Assembly: GCA_009746045.1 (NCBI GenBank)
Contig: RPFO01000165.1
Coordinates: 6,953,036 to 7,004,033, forward strand
Origin: Mesostigma viride
Taxonomy: Eukaryota > Streptophyta > Mesostigmatophyceae > Mesostigmatales > Mesostigmataceae
Reading direction: 5' to 3'
Length of the DNA: 50,998 nucleotides
Positions 1 through 11,000 of this stretch are shown here, piece after piece; positions within the stretch are counted from its first letter, which is position 1, and the number at the start of each line of letters is the position of its first letter. The notes under the pieces are model-generated. The model saw only the letters and a program-made list of their open reading frames with translations, had not been told where the DNA came from and searched no databases. A program made the position numbers and the translations under genes.

Positions 1-43
1 TGCTCGGCGGGTAGAGAGTGAGGGGGCGCCCGAACATCCCGAG

Positions 44-2355
44 GTGATAGGGGCAGACGCGAACTACATCAAGGTCAGCATTAAGGTCATGGACGGGGAA
101 GTGGGGTCCGATGTGCCTTCGAATGGATGTGATGCGCCCCTCATTTCCTTGGTGCTGCTTTCCATTTTCGTAGCGCCACCTGCCAAGAGGGATTGGAAGG
201 GCGCGGATGCCAATAGGAAGTGGAAACCCGAATGGGGGCTGCGTTTCCCATGGTTGCGCTATGACGAAGAGAAGGACGAAGCATACTGCGGCCCTTGCCG
301 TGATGCCAAGGTCACCATCGGGCTGGGTAGGGGGACCAAGGTTTTCAAGATCGACACTTTCAAGACACACGTTGTGGCTGACTCTCACGTGGCCGCCATT
401 GCGAAGGAGAAGAGCGAGTGCCTGCGGGTGTATTCAGGGGAGGAGAGGAGCACGCAGAGCCGGCAGAGGCAGACGGTCATGGGCGAGTTTGCCCCCCCCC
501 TGGTCAGCTGAGCAAGTCCGACCGACTTAAGCTCAAGCAGTTCAAGGCGATGGCGTACACCCTGGCGAAGGGTAAGCCTATGACTGATTATGAGTCGCTG
601 CCAACGCTCCTTTGCGAATACGAGGAGATGAGGGACGCGCTCCCCTCCCACCATTGGACTGACGGCTCAGGTTGGGAGATGGCGGAGGCGTTGGATGCCG
701 TGTTGCTTGCTGACCTTAAGGCAAGGGTCGCCGCGGCTAGGTATGTCGCGGTCACCGTCGATGAGTCCAAGGCCAATGATAACGTAGAATTCATGTCGGT
801 GGAGGTGGCTTTTGTGGAGGATGGAATAAAGCAGCAGGAGTTTGTCACGCTAAAAAAGGTGACTGCGGTGGACGCCCTCTCCCTGCACAACGAGCTGTGC
901 ATAGTAATGCGAGGCATGCTCGGAATCACGGACGATCAGCTCGTGGTGAAGCTGGTTGGCTTCGGGTCAGATGGGGCATCGGTGATGATGGGGCAGCGGA
1001 AGGGTGTCGGGAAGAAGCTCTTGATGAGCAATGCACCCTTCCTCGTGCCCATGCACTGCGCGCCGCACAAGCTCAGCCTGATAGCGAACGAGCTCAAGGG
1101 GAACTCCTTGTTTGCGCGGGTGGAGTCAATCCTCAAGTCAGCACACAACTGGGTGGCGCACTCAGCCATGAAGTCAGAGCAACTGAAGATGTGGCAGGGG
1201 ATGCTGGGCACGGGTGGCCGGAAGCTGCAGCGCGTGTCCGACACACGCTGGCTTAGCGTGCAGGGGTGCCTCAACACGTTCCGCATTGAGTATCCTGCGA
1301 TCGCCATGTGCTTGGCCACCTACCAACACAAGGAAGTGGAGCAAATGGCAGCAGCACAGGACTTGCTAGCCAACATGCTGGACATTGACACCCAGCTCGG
1401 GGTGGTCGTGTTCGCGCGCATGCTGGATGCCATGAATTTCTTGGTCAAGCAGTGCCAGCAGCAGGACCTGCAGCTCGACACCCTTGCCCATGCGATCGAG
1501 GACTGCAAGACAACAATCCGTGATGAGTATGTGGAAGGGCCCAAGGTGTTCACTGGGACCCTCTGGAAGGGGTTTATAGACTTGGATGCCGACACGTCAC
1601 CCTTTCTCACCGACCGCGGCGAGGTTTTCCGCAACTGCCAGGAAATGGAACACCCGGTAACATGTCAAACGGTGCACGAGGCCTCGGGTTCTCGGGCTCG
1701 CTACGTTTCAGTGGCAAGTGTCACGGAGGAGGAGTTCAGACTCCGCGTAATTGCTGCGCAGGAGCAGGCTACCGCTGCGGCCAAGGTGGTGCTGGACGAC
1801 TTCGATATCCGATTCCCACCAAACGGTCTGCTCTCCGCGATGTCCATTTTGCAGCCAGGCTGGTGGACTGAGAAGGAGCGCGACGTGGCCGAGGTGCAGA
1901 AACAAGTTCAGGTGCTCAAGCGCAAGTTTGCTGTGGGGGTCACCATGGTGAATGGGAAGAAGGTGGGCCCACTGATTTCCCCGTCCCTCCTGGATGACCA
2001 GCTCGACTCCTTTATGCTCATGATGAAGAGCAACAGCCAGGAGTACACGTCCGCAAGGGCGTTGTGGAAGGTTTTGTTGACCAACCCGCTCATGCACGAG
2101 TTTGTGGGGGCGTATCTGCAGCTGGCAGAGTTGATGCTGCTCCTCCCTCTTACCAGCGTGGAGAATGAGCGGAGGTTCAGCCACATGAATTTCATTAAGA
2201 GCGATATTCGCAACCGCCTTCTCGAGCGCCATCTGAACGTGGCGGTCCGCATCTTTGCATGCAGCTCTTCATACGAAGACATGCCGATCCAGGCGGCATA
2301 TGCAGTGTGGTCTGCGGAGAAGGGCCGCCGCGCAACCGGCAGTGTTCTTACTTAA
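44..2355 (+). pseudogene. hAT-family transposase, frame broken at a C homopolymer
   Basis: Cut-and-paste DNA transposase acting in the nucleus. The N-terminal frame (44 to about 491) holds a BED/TTF-like zinc finger, CGPC followed by spaced histidines (FKTHVVADSH). After nine Cs at 492-500 the reading moves to another frame, which runs to the TAA at 2353-2355. That part has the hAT order: first acidic motif VDESKAND, second FGSDGASVMMG, the MHCAPHKLSL block, DTRWLS, and a C-terminal hATC dimerisation domain with LPLTSVENERRFSHMNF. Size (about 750 residues) is normal for hAT. The break sits in a homopolymer, so it may be a sequencing error rather than decay; the downstream frame is otherwise intact for about 620 codons. 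The true start may lie left of the window, and an acceptor-like pyrimidine tract ends near 172, so an intron is possible. The left terminal repeat is outside the window and no right one was recognised. Confidence 0.85.
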
Positions 2356-5216
2356 ATACATAATTGCTTATATGATTCCTTGCTGCTAGCTACTAAGTTT
2401 TCTTATTTTCTGTGCTTTCCGCGGAATCTCAAATTTTGGGCAGCTAGCGTTTTCAAGTTTGTTGCCCGGCCTTCTGACGACAACGTAATTGCTTACATTG
2501 TCCCCGCCATCGGCATGTAGTCAAGTGTGCAAGCTAGTCATGGCTTCGCTTTTAGAGGGGCGTAATTATTAATGAACTTTAAATAAAATGATGAGGCCAC
2601 CAATGAGCAATTGCGAATGAGCCATAATCCTTATTATTCGTTCATGACGGAATCACGGAAACTAGGAAGCCAAACATTACTAAGTCGGTCGTGAGAAGTA
2701 ATACTGCGCCAATACAACAAATTAAGTAAGTTCAAAGCACACAGTGCTTTTTTTTGAATTTATTCTCGCGTGACGTAGTGATTTCATAAATTTAGTACGG
2801 CCGCTTACTGAAGCTTATGAGCTGACTAACTTTCAGTTGACTTTTGACTGAGTAACCTCACTTCATAGTAGACTGAAACTAATTAGGTAACTATAATGCA
2901 TCCTTAGTCTCATTATTTAACGCGTTAGTAAACACTACACCTTCATAGGTTTTTATACTTTTCATTTAAGTAGGAAGACACAAGTGCAATTGAAGTATGA
3001 TGAGAATGGGGCTGCCCGCCAGCAGGCCGGGCAGCCGGCGGCCCGGCGCCCGGCGCCGATGCCTGAGACGGAGACGCTCGCCCGCCTTGTGTACAGCCAG
3101 TACGGCGCCGCGCCGCGCTGACCCCACTGCCGGCAGGGTCATTTGCTGCACCAAAAAGCCAGCCCGCCACACGTGGCCGTGCCAAGCCCAATTTTAATTG
3201 GCTTAAAGCCACACATTGGCCGAGTAAACTGAAGTTTTCATAGTTCGAAACGCCACAAGTGGCCTAGCGCCACTAGTAGCGAAAACCTTAAAAAAAACAC
3301 TGATTCTGGACCGGCGGCTGCAGGATCCGGCCCCTATTTAGCTTGGCTCAATGTCACCCCTCCTGTCACAGAACGCCGGATACGTTTATCAGTGCCAGAT
3401 GCTGTACATAATCATGTGTGACAAGATTATACAAATAACGACACGACGCCATTACTTATCATCGATTATTTGGTGAAAAAATTTCCATGAAGCATGCTTA
3501 TGCATTTGCAGCACTCCGTAGGTCGAGGGAGATTCAGGTGCTATTCACCGTGGAGCAAGAAAGGTTTGCCGTATTCGGCAATCATGAGTCTACGTACTTC
3601 ATCAATCGCAGATGTTCATGGCTCTGCGCATGATGATGCACGCGGGTTATATCACGTGCATCTGGCGACGTCGACCGCGTCTGTCATGGCCGATCATCGA
3701 TGTGCACTTTATCACACTGCGGTGTTCGGCACCACATGAACTAACGAATGTGTTATATGGCCGCTCCCTGATGACCACGTTTTCGGCGCCGACAAGTGGC
3801 CTAATTCGTCGATAATGCCGCGACGACGACGAGATTCGGTCATCGACGCGGTCTCCATCCTGAGATATGTGGCTTGGATTTTCTGGCTCCATTTACCGCA
3901 ATCTTCAGGTGCGTGCGCCAGTTTAGCTGCTGTCAAAAATTGCGGGATAATCAGCAGCCTGTGTAGCACACCACCACTTGCCCCCCTAATCCCGTCGCCT
4001 TCCTGCAGATTCATCGCTATAATGTGATGGCTGTGCAGGGGGCTGCCAGTAATAATAATAATAATATACATGAGTGATGATTATAGCGGACGCTAATGCG
4101 AAGATGCTGATATACCCCAGCTTAGCAGCTAAACAAGTTTCAATTCATATGCATAGTATTCACGCAATATAAAATGTACCGGCAACATTTTACTGTAGTA
4201 TATATATAACCTGCCAGTAAAAATCCGCTACGTGCATAATCTAGTATACATATGTTGAAGTTTTCAACTGGTGTCAAGCACTGGCATTACGTACATGAGG
4301 GTCATCCTCAGCATTTTTGTGGGCCGGATTCGGAGTCCCGCCCGTTTCTGCCTTTTGGGTGCAAACTAAACCAATGCCAAGACCACTCAAAACGTGTCTG
4401 GAATGCACCAGTAGTTTGTCATACAGCGTTGATGCATGGTTTCCAGATGCCTTATGCATGCGTGCTTCACATCTGCTGTGTGTGTGTTTTCACTGTTTTG
4501 TGGTGGTGATCGTATGATCTTGTTTTCTTTCTCCCGCAGCGAGCCGGCTGTTGCCAGATGTCACAGTGGACCCAACTCACCCAGCTGGGACTGCCTTGAA
4601 TCACAGTGATGATGGACTCTTCTACTATAGCGGGTATGGAAGGTACATGCACTGCATGGTACACATTTATAGTGAGACTTTGTTTCGACAACTATACTGA
4701 CTATCTACAGCCCCAAATTCGGTTAGCTAGTGACTAGTAGTTACTATAGCCCCGGCCAAGCAAAGCATCACAGTCGCTATCTGGATAATTGATGGTGTTG
4801 ACATGCGCAGTTGATGGCATGAGATCGCCCTTACCCTCTATAGGGGTAGGAGTGTCAGCTCAACGTGGGAGTTGTTCAATTGGGATGTGACTGATGCCGG
4901 CACCTGAGGCCTCAAGCTAGCATGTATAATACACGGCATACCCTGCTAGCTGTTCGCAGTAGTGTGCTCACGTGCACGAACACGGCAGTGAGGGTTTGGA
5001 AAGATTGTCAAGCGTTTCATTGAACCTATAGCCTGGTATGACCTGTGTGTGTGCCCATTCGACATTGAATCAATGCTAATTAGTTGTTAGTGTGCTGGTT
5101 CAATGGCAATGCTTGCGTTTCGATGTTCATGCATTTGCATGGCATGGTGTCATCCCAACACTAGTCTTATAAGTTTTTGCTATCTATAGTTTATACTGTC
5201 CATAATGGGGCAGTGG
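2356..5216. other. AT-richer non-coding stretch, no confident gene
   Basis: Low-GC DNA follows the hAT gene. A GC-rich island at about 2970-3121 holds a short open frame ending PETETLARLVYSQYGAAPR and a stop; it could be a lone exon, but nothing ties it to a family. At 4541-4632 a good acceptor (long pyrimidine tract, cccgcag) and a donor (gcgg|gtatgg) bracket an open frame beginning SRLLPDVTVDPTHPAGTAL. This might be a 5' exon of the M8-like gene downstream, but no homology supports it. No RNA gene was recognised. Confidence 0.4.
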
Positions 5217-5220
5217 TTAA

Positions 5221-6182
5221 CCCCTCAACCGTCTCTGACTCGTGCCTAGGATGAGTCACCAGTTGCACAGTACGCCACAGGTGCCCCCATTCAACCTAAT
5301 TATTATTTCTAGACCATACTGGGAACCAAGCATACCCATATGAGGGCCCACCTGGGGGTATAGCGGGTGGTCCTAGTACTAGGTCCCCCTGCTCTATAAA
5401 TAGCCCCCCCCTCAGGGGGGTACGGTGAGTGTGTGCGGTGACACTCTTACAATGCGTGATAGACCTCTTTTCTCAATGAGTTGACCCTGGGGTTGGTTTT
5501 GTAGATAGGTTTACAAGTTAGGACGGGTAACCAACACTAAAAATTGTAACCGCCCCAGGGACCCACAAGAGAGTGCTAAAAATAACTGGTGACTCATTTG
5601 AGTCACCAGTTTTGGGGGGCTAAAACAAGCATTCTAGTGCAGTTTTGAACCTGGACATGATAGGTAAGCATGGAATATTGGTAAAAATGCATGCTAACAC
5701 CTATTCCAACCAGGGTGCCACCAACGCTTGCCATAACCACTGCCGCATATGCTTGGAGAAGACTACGCGCGTGCCGCGAGCACGGGCTTCACAACCAACG
5801 CATGATGGACCACGTATACCTTGGATTTCACCCTAGTATGTCAGGGGGGACTGCAACTGTACCCAAACACTACATCCAAGCACTTACATGTCTTGTTTCA
5901 CCCAGGGAACCGCAAGAAAATGCTCAAAATAACTGGTGACTATTTTGAGTCACCAGTTTAGAGTACCCTGTTGACTTTGACCAGGGTTTGCACCCTGGTC
6001 CGGTGGTCAGATACGGTCATTCAAGTGTCCTACGGAAAGAGCAGATCTAGATCTTTCCAACGGTCCTATTTTTACCCGAAAAAACCTTCCCGCCAGATCC
6101 CTACAGGGCGCACAAACTCGTGCCGATTTTGAGTCACGAGAAAAACTCGTGGTCGAAAATCGGCACGAGGACGGTTGAGGGG
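5221..6182. mobile_element. piggyBac-type non-autonomous element (TTAA target site)
   Basis: A 962-bp element has perfect 13-bp terminal inverted repeats: CCCCTCAACCGTC at 5221-5233 and its complement at 6170-6182. It is flanked on both sides by TTAA (5217-5220 and 6183-6186), the duplicated target and CCC-start termini typical of piggyBac. Internally the 13-mer TGAGTCACCAGTT occurs at 5252, 5599 and 5946, the last two inside inverted repeats (5584-5611; 5931-5958). The right end has a long hairpin (about 6116-6171). No transposase frame is present; a small stretch near 5735 (HCRICLEKT) is only faintly like a piggyBac C-terminal Cys motif. Confidence 0.75.
5395..5403 (+). promoter_or_regulatory. 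TATA-box-like TATAAATAG inside the TTAA element
   Basis: A good TATA consensus is followed at once by a C7/G6 inverted repeat (about 5404-5420). It may be the relict promoter of a former autonomous transposon; there is no gene downstream for it to drive now. Confidence 0.35.
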
Positions 6183-6546
6183 TTAAATTAAATCACGTGA
6201 CTGCGTCACGTGGGTACCACAAAAGGAAACTTCAACCCCTGTACACAAGAAGGAAGGAAAGCCCAAGCTTCCCTCCCGGCCTGCCTCGAGCGGGCAGGAC
6301 AGAGAACTCTCTCTGCATCATGGTGCAGGCCCGACTGTGGGTGCGATGCCACAATGGTGGGGCAGTGAGACATGACATTAACAATAATGCGAATAAATGT
6401 GGCAGCCTGATCATTTCCCAGATAAGTTGCTTTCAAGTTTTCAAGGAATTAGGGGCAGGGGCCTATGTTTGGAGGACGGGCCGGGCGATCAGGCGGATCG
6501 ACTGGGGTATGAAGTGGGTTAGTGTATCAGTGTTGAGCTGCAAGAT

Positions 6547-6845
6547 TGGGTGGCCGGGTGAGTGTGCATGTGGGTGGGGTGTGGGGTGGGTGGGTGGGTG
6601 GGTGGCTGGGTGGGGGTGGGGGTGGGGGTGGGGTGGGTGAGGGCGGGCGGGCGGGCGGGCGGGTTGCCGGGCGGCCGGGCGGGCGGCCGGGCGGGCGGCC
6701 GGGTGGGCGGCCGGGCGACCGGGCGGCCGGGCGGGCGGCTGGGCTGGTGGGCGGCTGGGCTGCCGGGCAGGGGGGCGGGCGAGAGGGCGGGCAGGCGGGC
6801 GGCCGCCCTCTCGCCCGGACCGGGGGGTGGGGTGGGTGGGGGGGA
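6547..6845. repeat. G-rich simple repeat (GGGT/GGGCGGGC)
   Basis: Runs of GGGTGGGT shade into GGGCGGGC and GGGCGGCC. All three reverse frames are open only because of composition (Pro/Ala-rich), which is not evidence of coding. The + strand has strong G-quadruplex potential. It is opposite in strand sense to the C-rich array at 8490-10460. Confidence 0.85.
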
Positions 6846-8032
6846 GGGCCGGGGCACATGCAGTCTGTTGGCATGGTAAACTTGGCATGGTGCAGTTGGC
6901 ACATGCAGTGACTGGTGGTTGGGCTGGCTAGCCACGAGGGTTTAGGCCACGGAGGCCGCCGAACAGTGGTGACCAGCCATTCAGCTCCGCTCTCATCTCT
7001 CTAAGAACTGTCAGCTGCCTGTCTGGATCACTGTGTAATTGAGTCCGCATGTTACGTTGTCAGCATTGCATTATGATATTGAGCCCGCACGTTTTGTTGT
7101 CACTGACTTCAGGTTGCTGCCCAGGATGCATTGCTGCCCAGGATGCATGGACCGTTCTGAAATTATGTCCACTGCATGGTGGCCAGTAGTAGCCGTGGCT
7201 ATAAATATATAGAATATAAAAGAGTGTGTGCACAGGATGTTAGTTAATAGGAGTATGACGTTTAGCATCACGCCAACTGCATGGCTGCAGGATTGTTGCT
7301 GTGCGTCTGGCCGGAAGCCCCCATTAGTTGCAGCTGGTAGCTTGAGAATGCGGATGCTGCCAGCCAGAAATCAGACTTCTTGGTTGGCTGGCACACACCC
7401 GGGGATGCACCGACCCGGGAGGCGTGCATTTACTCCCACCACTGTGATAGATTTAGCCTGTCTGACCTGAGGCTTAAACAGTTTATGGATAGATATCAGC
7501 AGTATGGAATTAGATAACTGAATTATTTTGACTTTTTGACAGGTCTTGTTGCTCCATTGGCACAGTGTATGTTTGGTTGCTGGCATGCGTGTCAGATGCT
7601 GCTCAAGCCCTTAACTGGGTGGCGCAGCTGATGCCCCAACACATTCCCCATAACGCGTTGCAGCGTGGTAGTACCATCTGCCTTGCTTGGTGGGTGGCAA
7701 TTTTTTTGTGTATTATTTACCTGCAGTTGTTTGGAAGCAGGTGAGGGAAGGGGGGACATGATGGTAGAGAGGATGGGGAAGAAAGATAGTAAACGGTTTG
7801 TTTGTCGAGTAGCCGGCAGGATCGTGGATGCCAGCGATTCAGTTATAAATGTGTCTCTTCGGCCGAGTCCCTGGACATACGTTTCTGAAGCACGAAAAGT
7901 TAGGAACTTGATTGTGCACTAGAGGCCATGGATTCCACACTGAGCTTACGGTGCGTGCATGTCATGCAATTCAAACGACGGCGCCCATTAATCAATTAAG
8001 TGTGCCTGCCCGCGCCAATATGTGCCGCGCAG
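6846..8032. other. Unassigned sequence upstream of the first recognisable M8-like exon
   Basis: Mixed-composition DNA with only short open frames and a 19-bp duplication (ttgctgcccaggatgcat, about 7112-7149). Further 5' exons of the M8-like gene, including signal peptide and start codon, should lie here or further left, but I cannot pick them out. Confidence 0.4.
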
Positions 8033-11000
8033 GGCGGCCGAAGGGCGTATCCCCCTTCCGGGGTGGCACAAACGCCCCAGGAGCACGCTGCAGTTGGACT
8101 CGTGGCAGGGGAGACGGATACTCTCAGAGGACCCCTGGGATAACATTCGCATCCAGGCGGTGAGTTCATATCACTCAGTCATAGCGCCCTTTGGTTGTTC
8201 ATATCACTCAGTCATAGCGCCCTTTGGTTGTTCATATCACTCAGTTATAGCGCCCTTTGATTGTTCATATCACTCAGTTATAGCGCCCTTTGATTGTTCA
8301 TATCACTCAGCTATAGCGCCCTTTGATTGTTCATATCACTCAGCTATAGCGCCCTTTGATTGGAATCGTGGCTTGATTTCCTGGGGCAATGCTGTCATGC
8401 CTCCACTTCTACTAGACCAATAGGGGGCACTGGAGCAGCGCGGTCACTTTCTCATTATCAAATGAAACCTTACCCCATCCGGCCTCAGTGCCCGCCCGCC
8501 CGCGCCCACCCGCCCGCCCGCCCGCCCACCCACCCAGCCGCCCACCCGCCTGCCTACCCGCCCGGCGTCCCCCCCCCCCCCGCCTGCTTGCCCACCTGCC
8601 TGCCCGCCCGCCCGCCTGCCCGCCCGCCCGCCCGCCTGCCCACCTGCCCGGCGCCCCCCCCCCCCTGCTTTCCCACCTGCCTGCCCGCCCACCCGCCTGC
8701 CCACCCGCCCGCCCACCCGCCCGCCCACCCGCCCGGCGCCCCCCCCCCGCCTGCTTGCCCACCTCCCTGCCCGCCCGCCCGCCTGCCCGCCCGCCCGCCC
8801 ACCCGCCCGGCGCCCCCCCCCCCTGCTTGCCCACCTCCCTGCCCGCCTACCCGCCCGCCTGCCCGCCTACCCGCCCGCCTGCCCACCCGCCGGCGCCCCC
8901 CCCCCGCCTCCTTGCCCACCTGCCTGCCCGCCCACCCACCTGCCCGCCCGCCCGCCCAGCCGCCCACCCGCCCACCGCCTGCCCACCCGCCCGGCGCCCC
9001 CCCCGCCTGCTTGCCCACCTGCCTGCCCGCCCGCCCGCCTGCCCGCCCGCCCGCCCGCCTGCCCACCCGCCCGGCGCCCCCCCCCCCCTGCTTGCCCACC
9101 TGCCTGCCCGCCCACCCGCCTGCTTGCCCACCTCCCTGCCCGCCCGCCCGCCTGCCCGCCCGCCCGCCCACCCGCCCGGCGCCCCCCCCCCGCCTCCATG
9201 CCCACCTGCCTGCCCGCCCGCCCGCCTGCCCGCCCGCCCGCCCACCCGCCCACCCGCCTGCCCACCCGCCCGGCGCCCCCCCCCCCCGCCTGCTTGCCCA
9301 CCTGCCTGCCGGCCCGCCCGCCTGCCCGCCGCCCGCCCGCCTGCCCACCCGCCCGGCGCCCCCCCCCCGCTGCTTGCCCACCTGCCTGCCCGCCCACCCG
9401 CCTGCCCACCCGCCCGCCCACCCGCCCGCCCACCCGCCCGGCGCCCCCCCCCCGCCTGCTTGCCCACCTCCCTGCCCGCCCGCCCGCCTGCCCGCCTGCC
9501 CGCCCGCCCGCCCACCCGCCCGGCGCCCCCCCCCCCGCCTCCTTGCCCACCTGCCTGCCCGCCCGCCCGCCTGCCCACCCGCCGGCGCCCCCCCCCCTGC
9601 CTCCTTGCCCACCTGCCTGCCCGCCCGCCCGCCTGCCCGCCCGCCCGCCCAGCCGCCCACCCGCCCACCCGCCTGCCCACCCGCCCGGCGCCCCCCCCCC
9701 GCCTGCTTGCCCACCTGCCTGCCCGCCCGCCCGCCTGCCCGCCCGCCTGCCCACCCGCCCGGCGCCCCCCCCCCCCCTGCTTGCCCACCTGCCTGCCTGC
9801 CCACCCGCCTGCCCGCCCGCCCGCCCCCCGCCCGGCGTCCCCCCCCGCCTGCTTGCCCACCTGCCTGCCCGCCCGCCCGCCTGCCCGCCCGCCCGCCCAC
9901 CCGCCCGGTGCCCCCCCCCGCCTGCTTGCCCACCTCCCTGCCCGCCCGCCCGCCTGCCCGCCCGCCCGCCCACCCGCCCGGCGCCCCCCCCCCCCGCCTC
10001 CTTGCCCACCTGCCTGCCCGCCCGCCCGCCTGCCCGCACACCCGCACACCCGCCCGGCGCCCCCCCCCCGCCTCCTTGCCCACCTGCCTGCCCGCCCGCC
10101 CGCCTGCCCGCCTGCCCGCCCGCCTGCCCACCCGCCCGGCGCCCCCCCCCGCCTGCTTGCCCACCTCCCTGCCCGCCCGCCCGCCTGCCCGCCCGGCGCC
10201 CCCCCCCCGCCTCCTTGCCCACCTGCCTGCCCGCCCGCCCGCCTGCCCGCCTGCCCGCCCGCCTGCCCACCCGCCCGGCGCCCCCCCCCGCCTGCTTGCC
10301 CACCTCCCTGCCCGCCCGCCCGCCTGCCCGCCCGGCGCCCCCCCCCCGCCTCCTTGCCCACCTGCCTGCCCGCCTGCCCGCCCGCCTGCCCACCCGCCGG
10401 CGCCCCCCCCCGCCTCCTTGCCCACCTGCCTGCCCGCCCGCCCGCCGGCCCGCCCGCGTATTTTCATGTTTTGATCTCTCCTCTGCATATTTTCATATTA
10501 TTATTTTCATGTTCTATTTCTCTGCGTATTTTCATGTTTTGATCTCTCCTCTGCATATTTTCATATTATTATTTTCATGTTCTATTTCTCTGCGTATTTT
10601 CATGTTTTGATCTCTCCTGGCGCTATGGGCTCGCAGGTCCTGGAGGATAACGCGCTGTCCACGCTGTGGTCCCAATCGCTGCTCACGCGATTAAGGGACG
10701 AGGTCGTGCCGCTGGCCACGAGGTGGGTTGCCGCTGCACGCGCACGTTTTCTTGCATCGTTGCGCACAAGTGCAGAGGGGGAGCAGGGGATGGGGTGGTG
10801 CCGCTGGCCACAAGGTGGGTGGCTGCTGCTTGCCATTAAGATGATCCTGGCATCCTTACCAGTATCTTAATCATGTACACGTCTCGGCTAATGTGTGCTT
10901 GCCTCGGTATAGCCAGCTGTCACGTCCTTGAAGGAATCCGGTGGGCGTGCCGCGTGCAGATGCCGCCGCCCGGCACGGCCGCATTGAAGTACATGCACTG

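Noticed and set aside
6463-6935. Overlapping Pro-rich and Gly-rich frames
   Set aside because: Product of the G-rich simple repeat; every frame is open for the same compositional reason.
8360-10610. Several 470-700 codon open frames on both strands (Pro/Ala/Cys-rich or Gly-rich)
   Set aside because: All arise from the same C-rich minisatellite lacking A/T for stop codons; open on both strands in several frames, with no motif.
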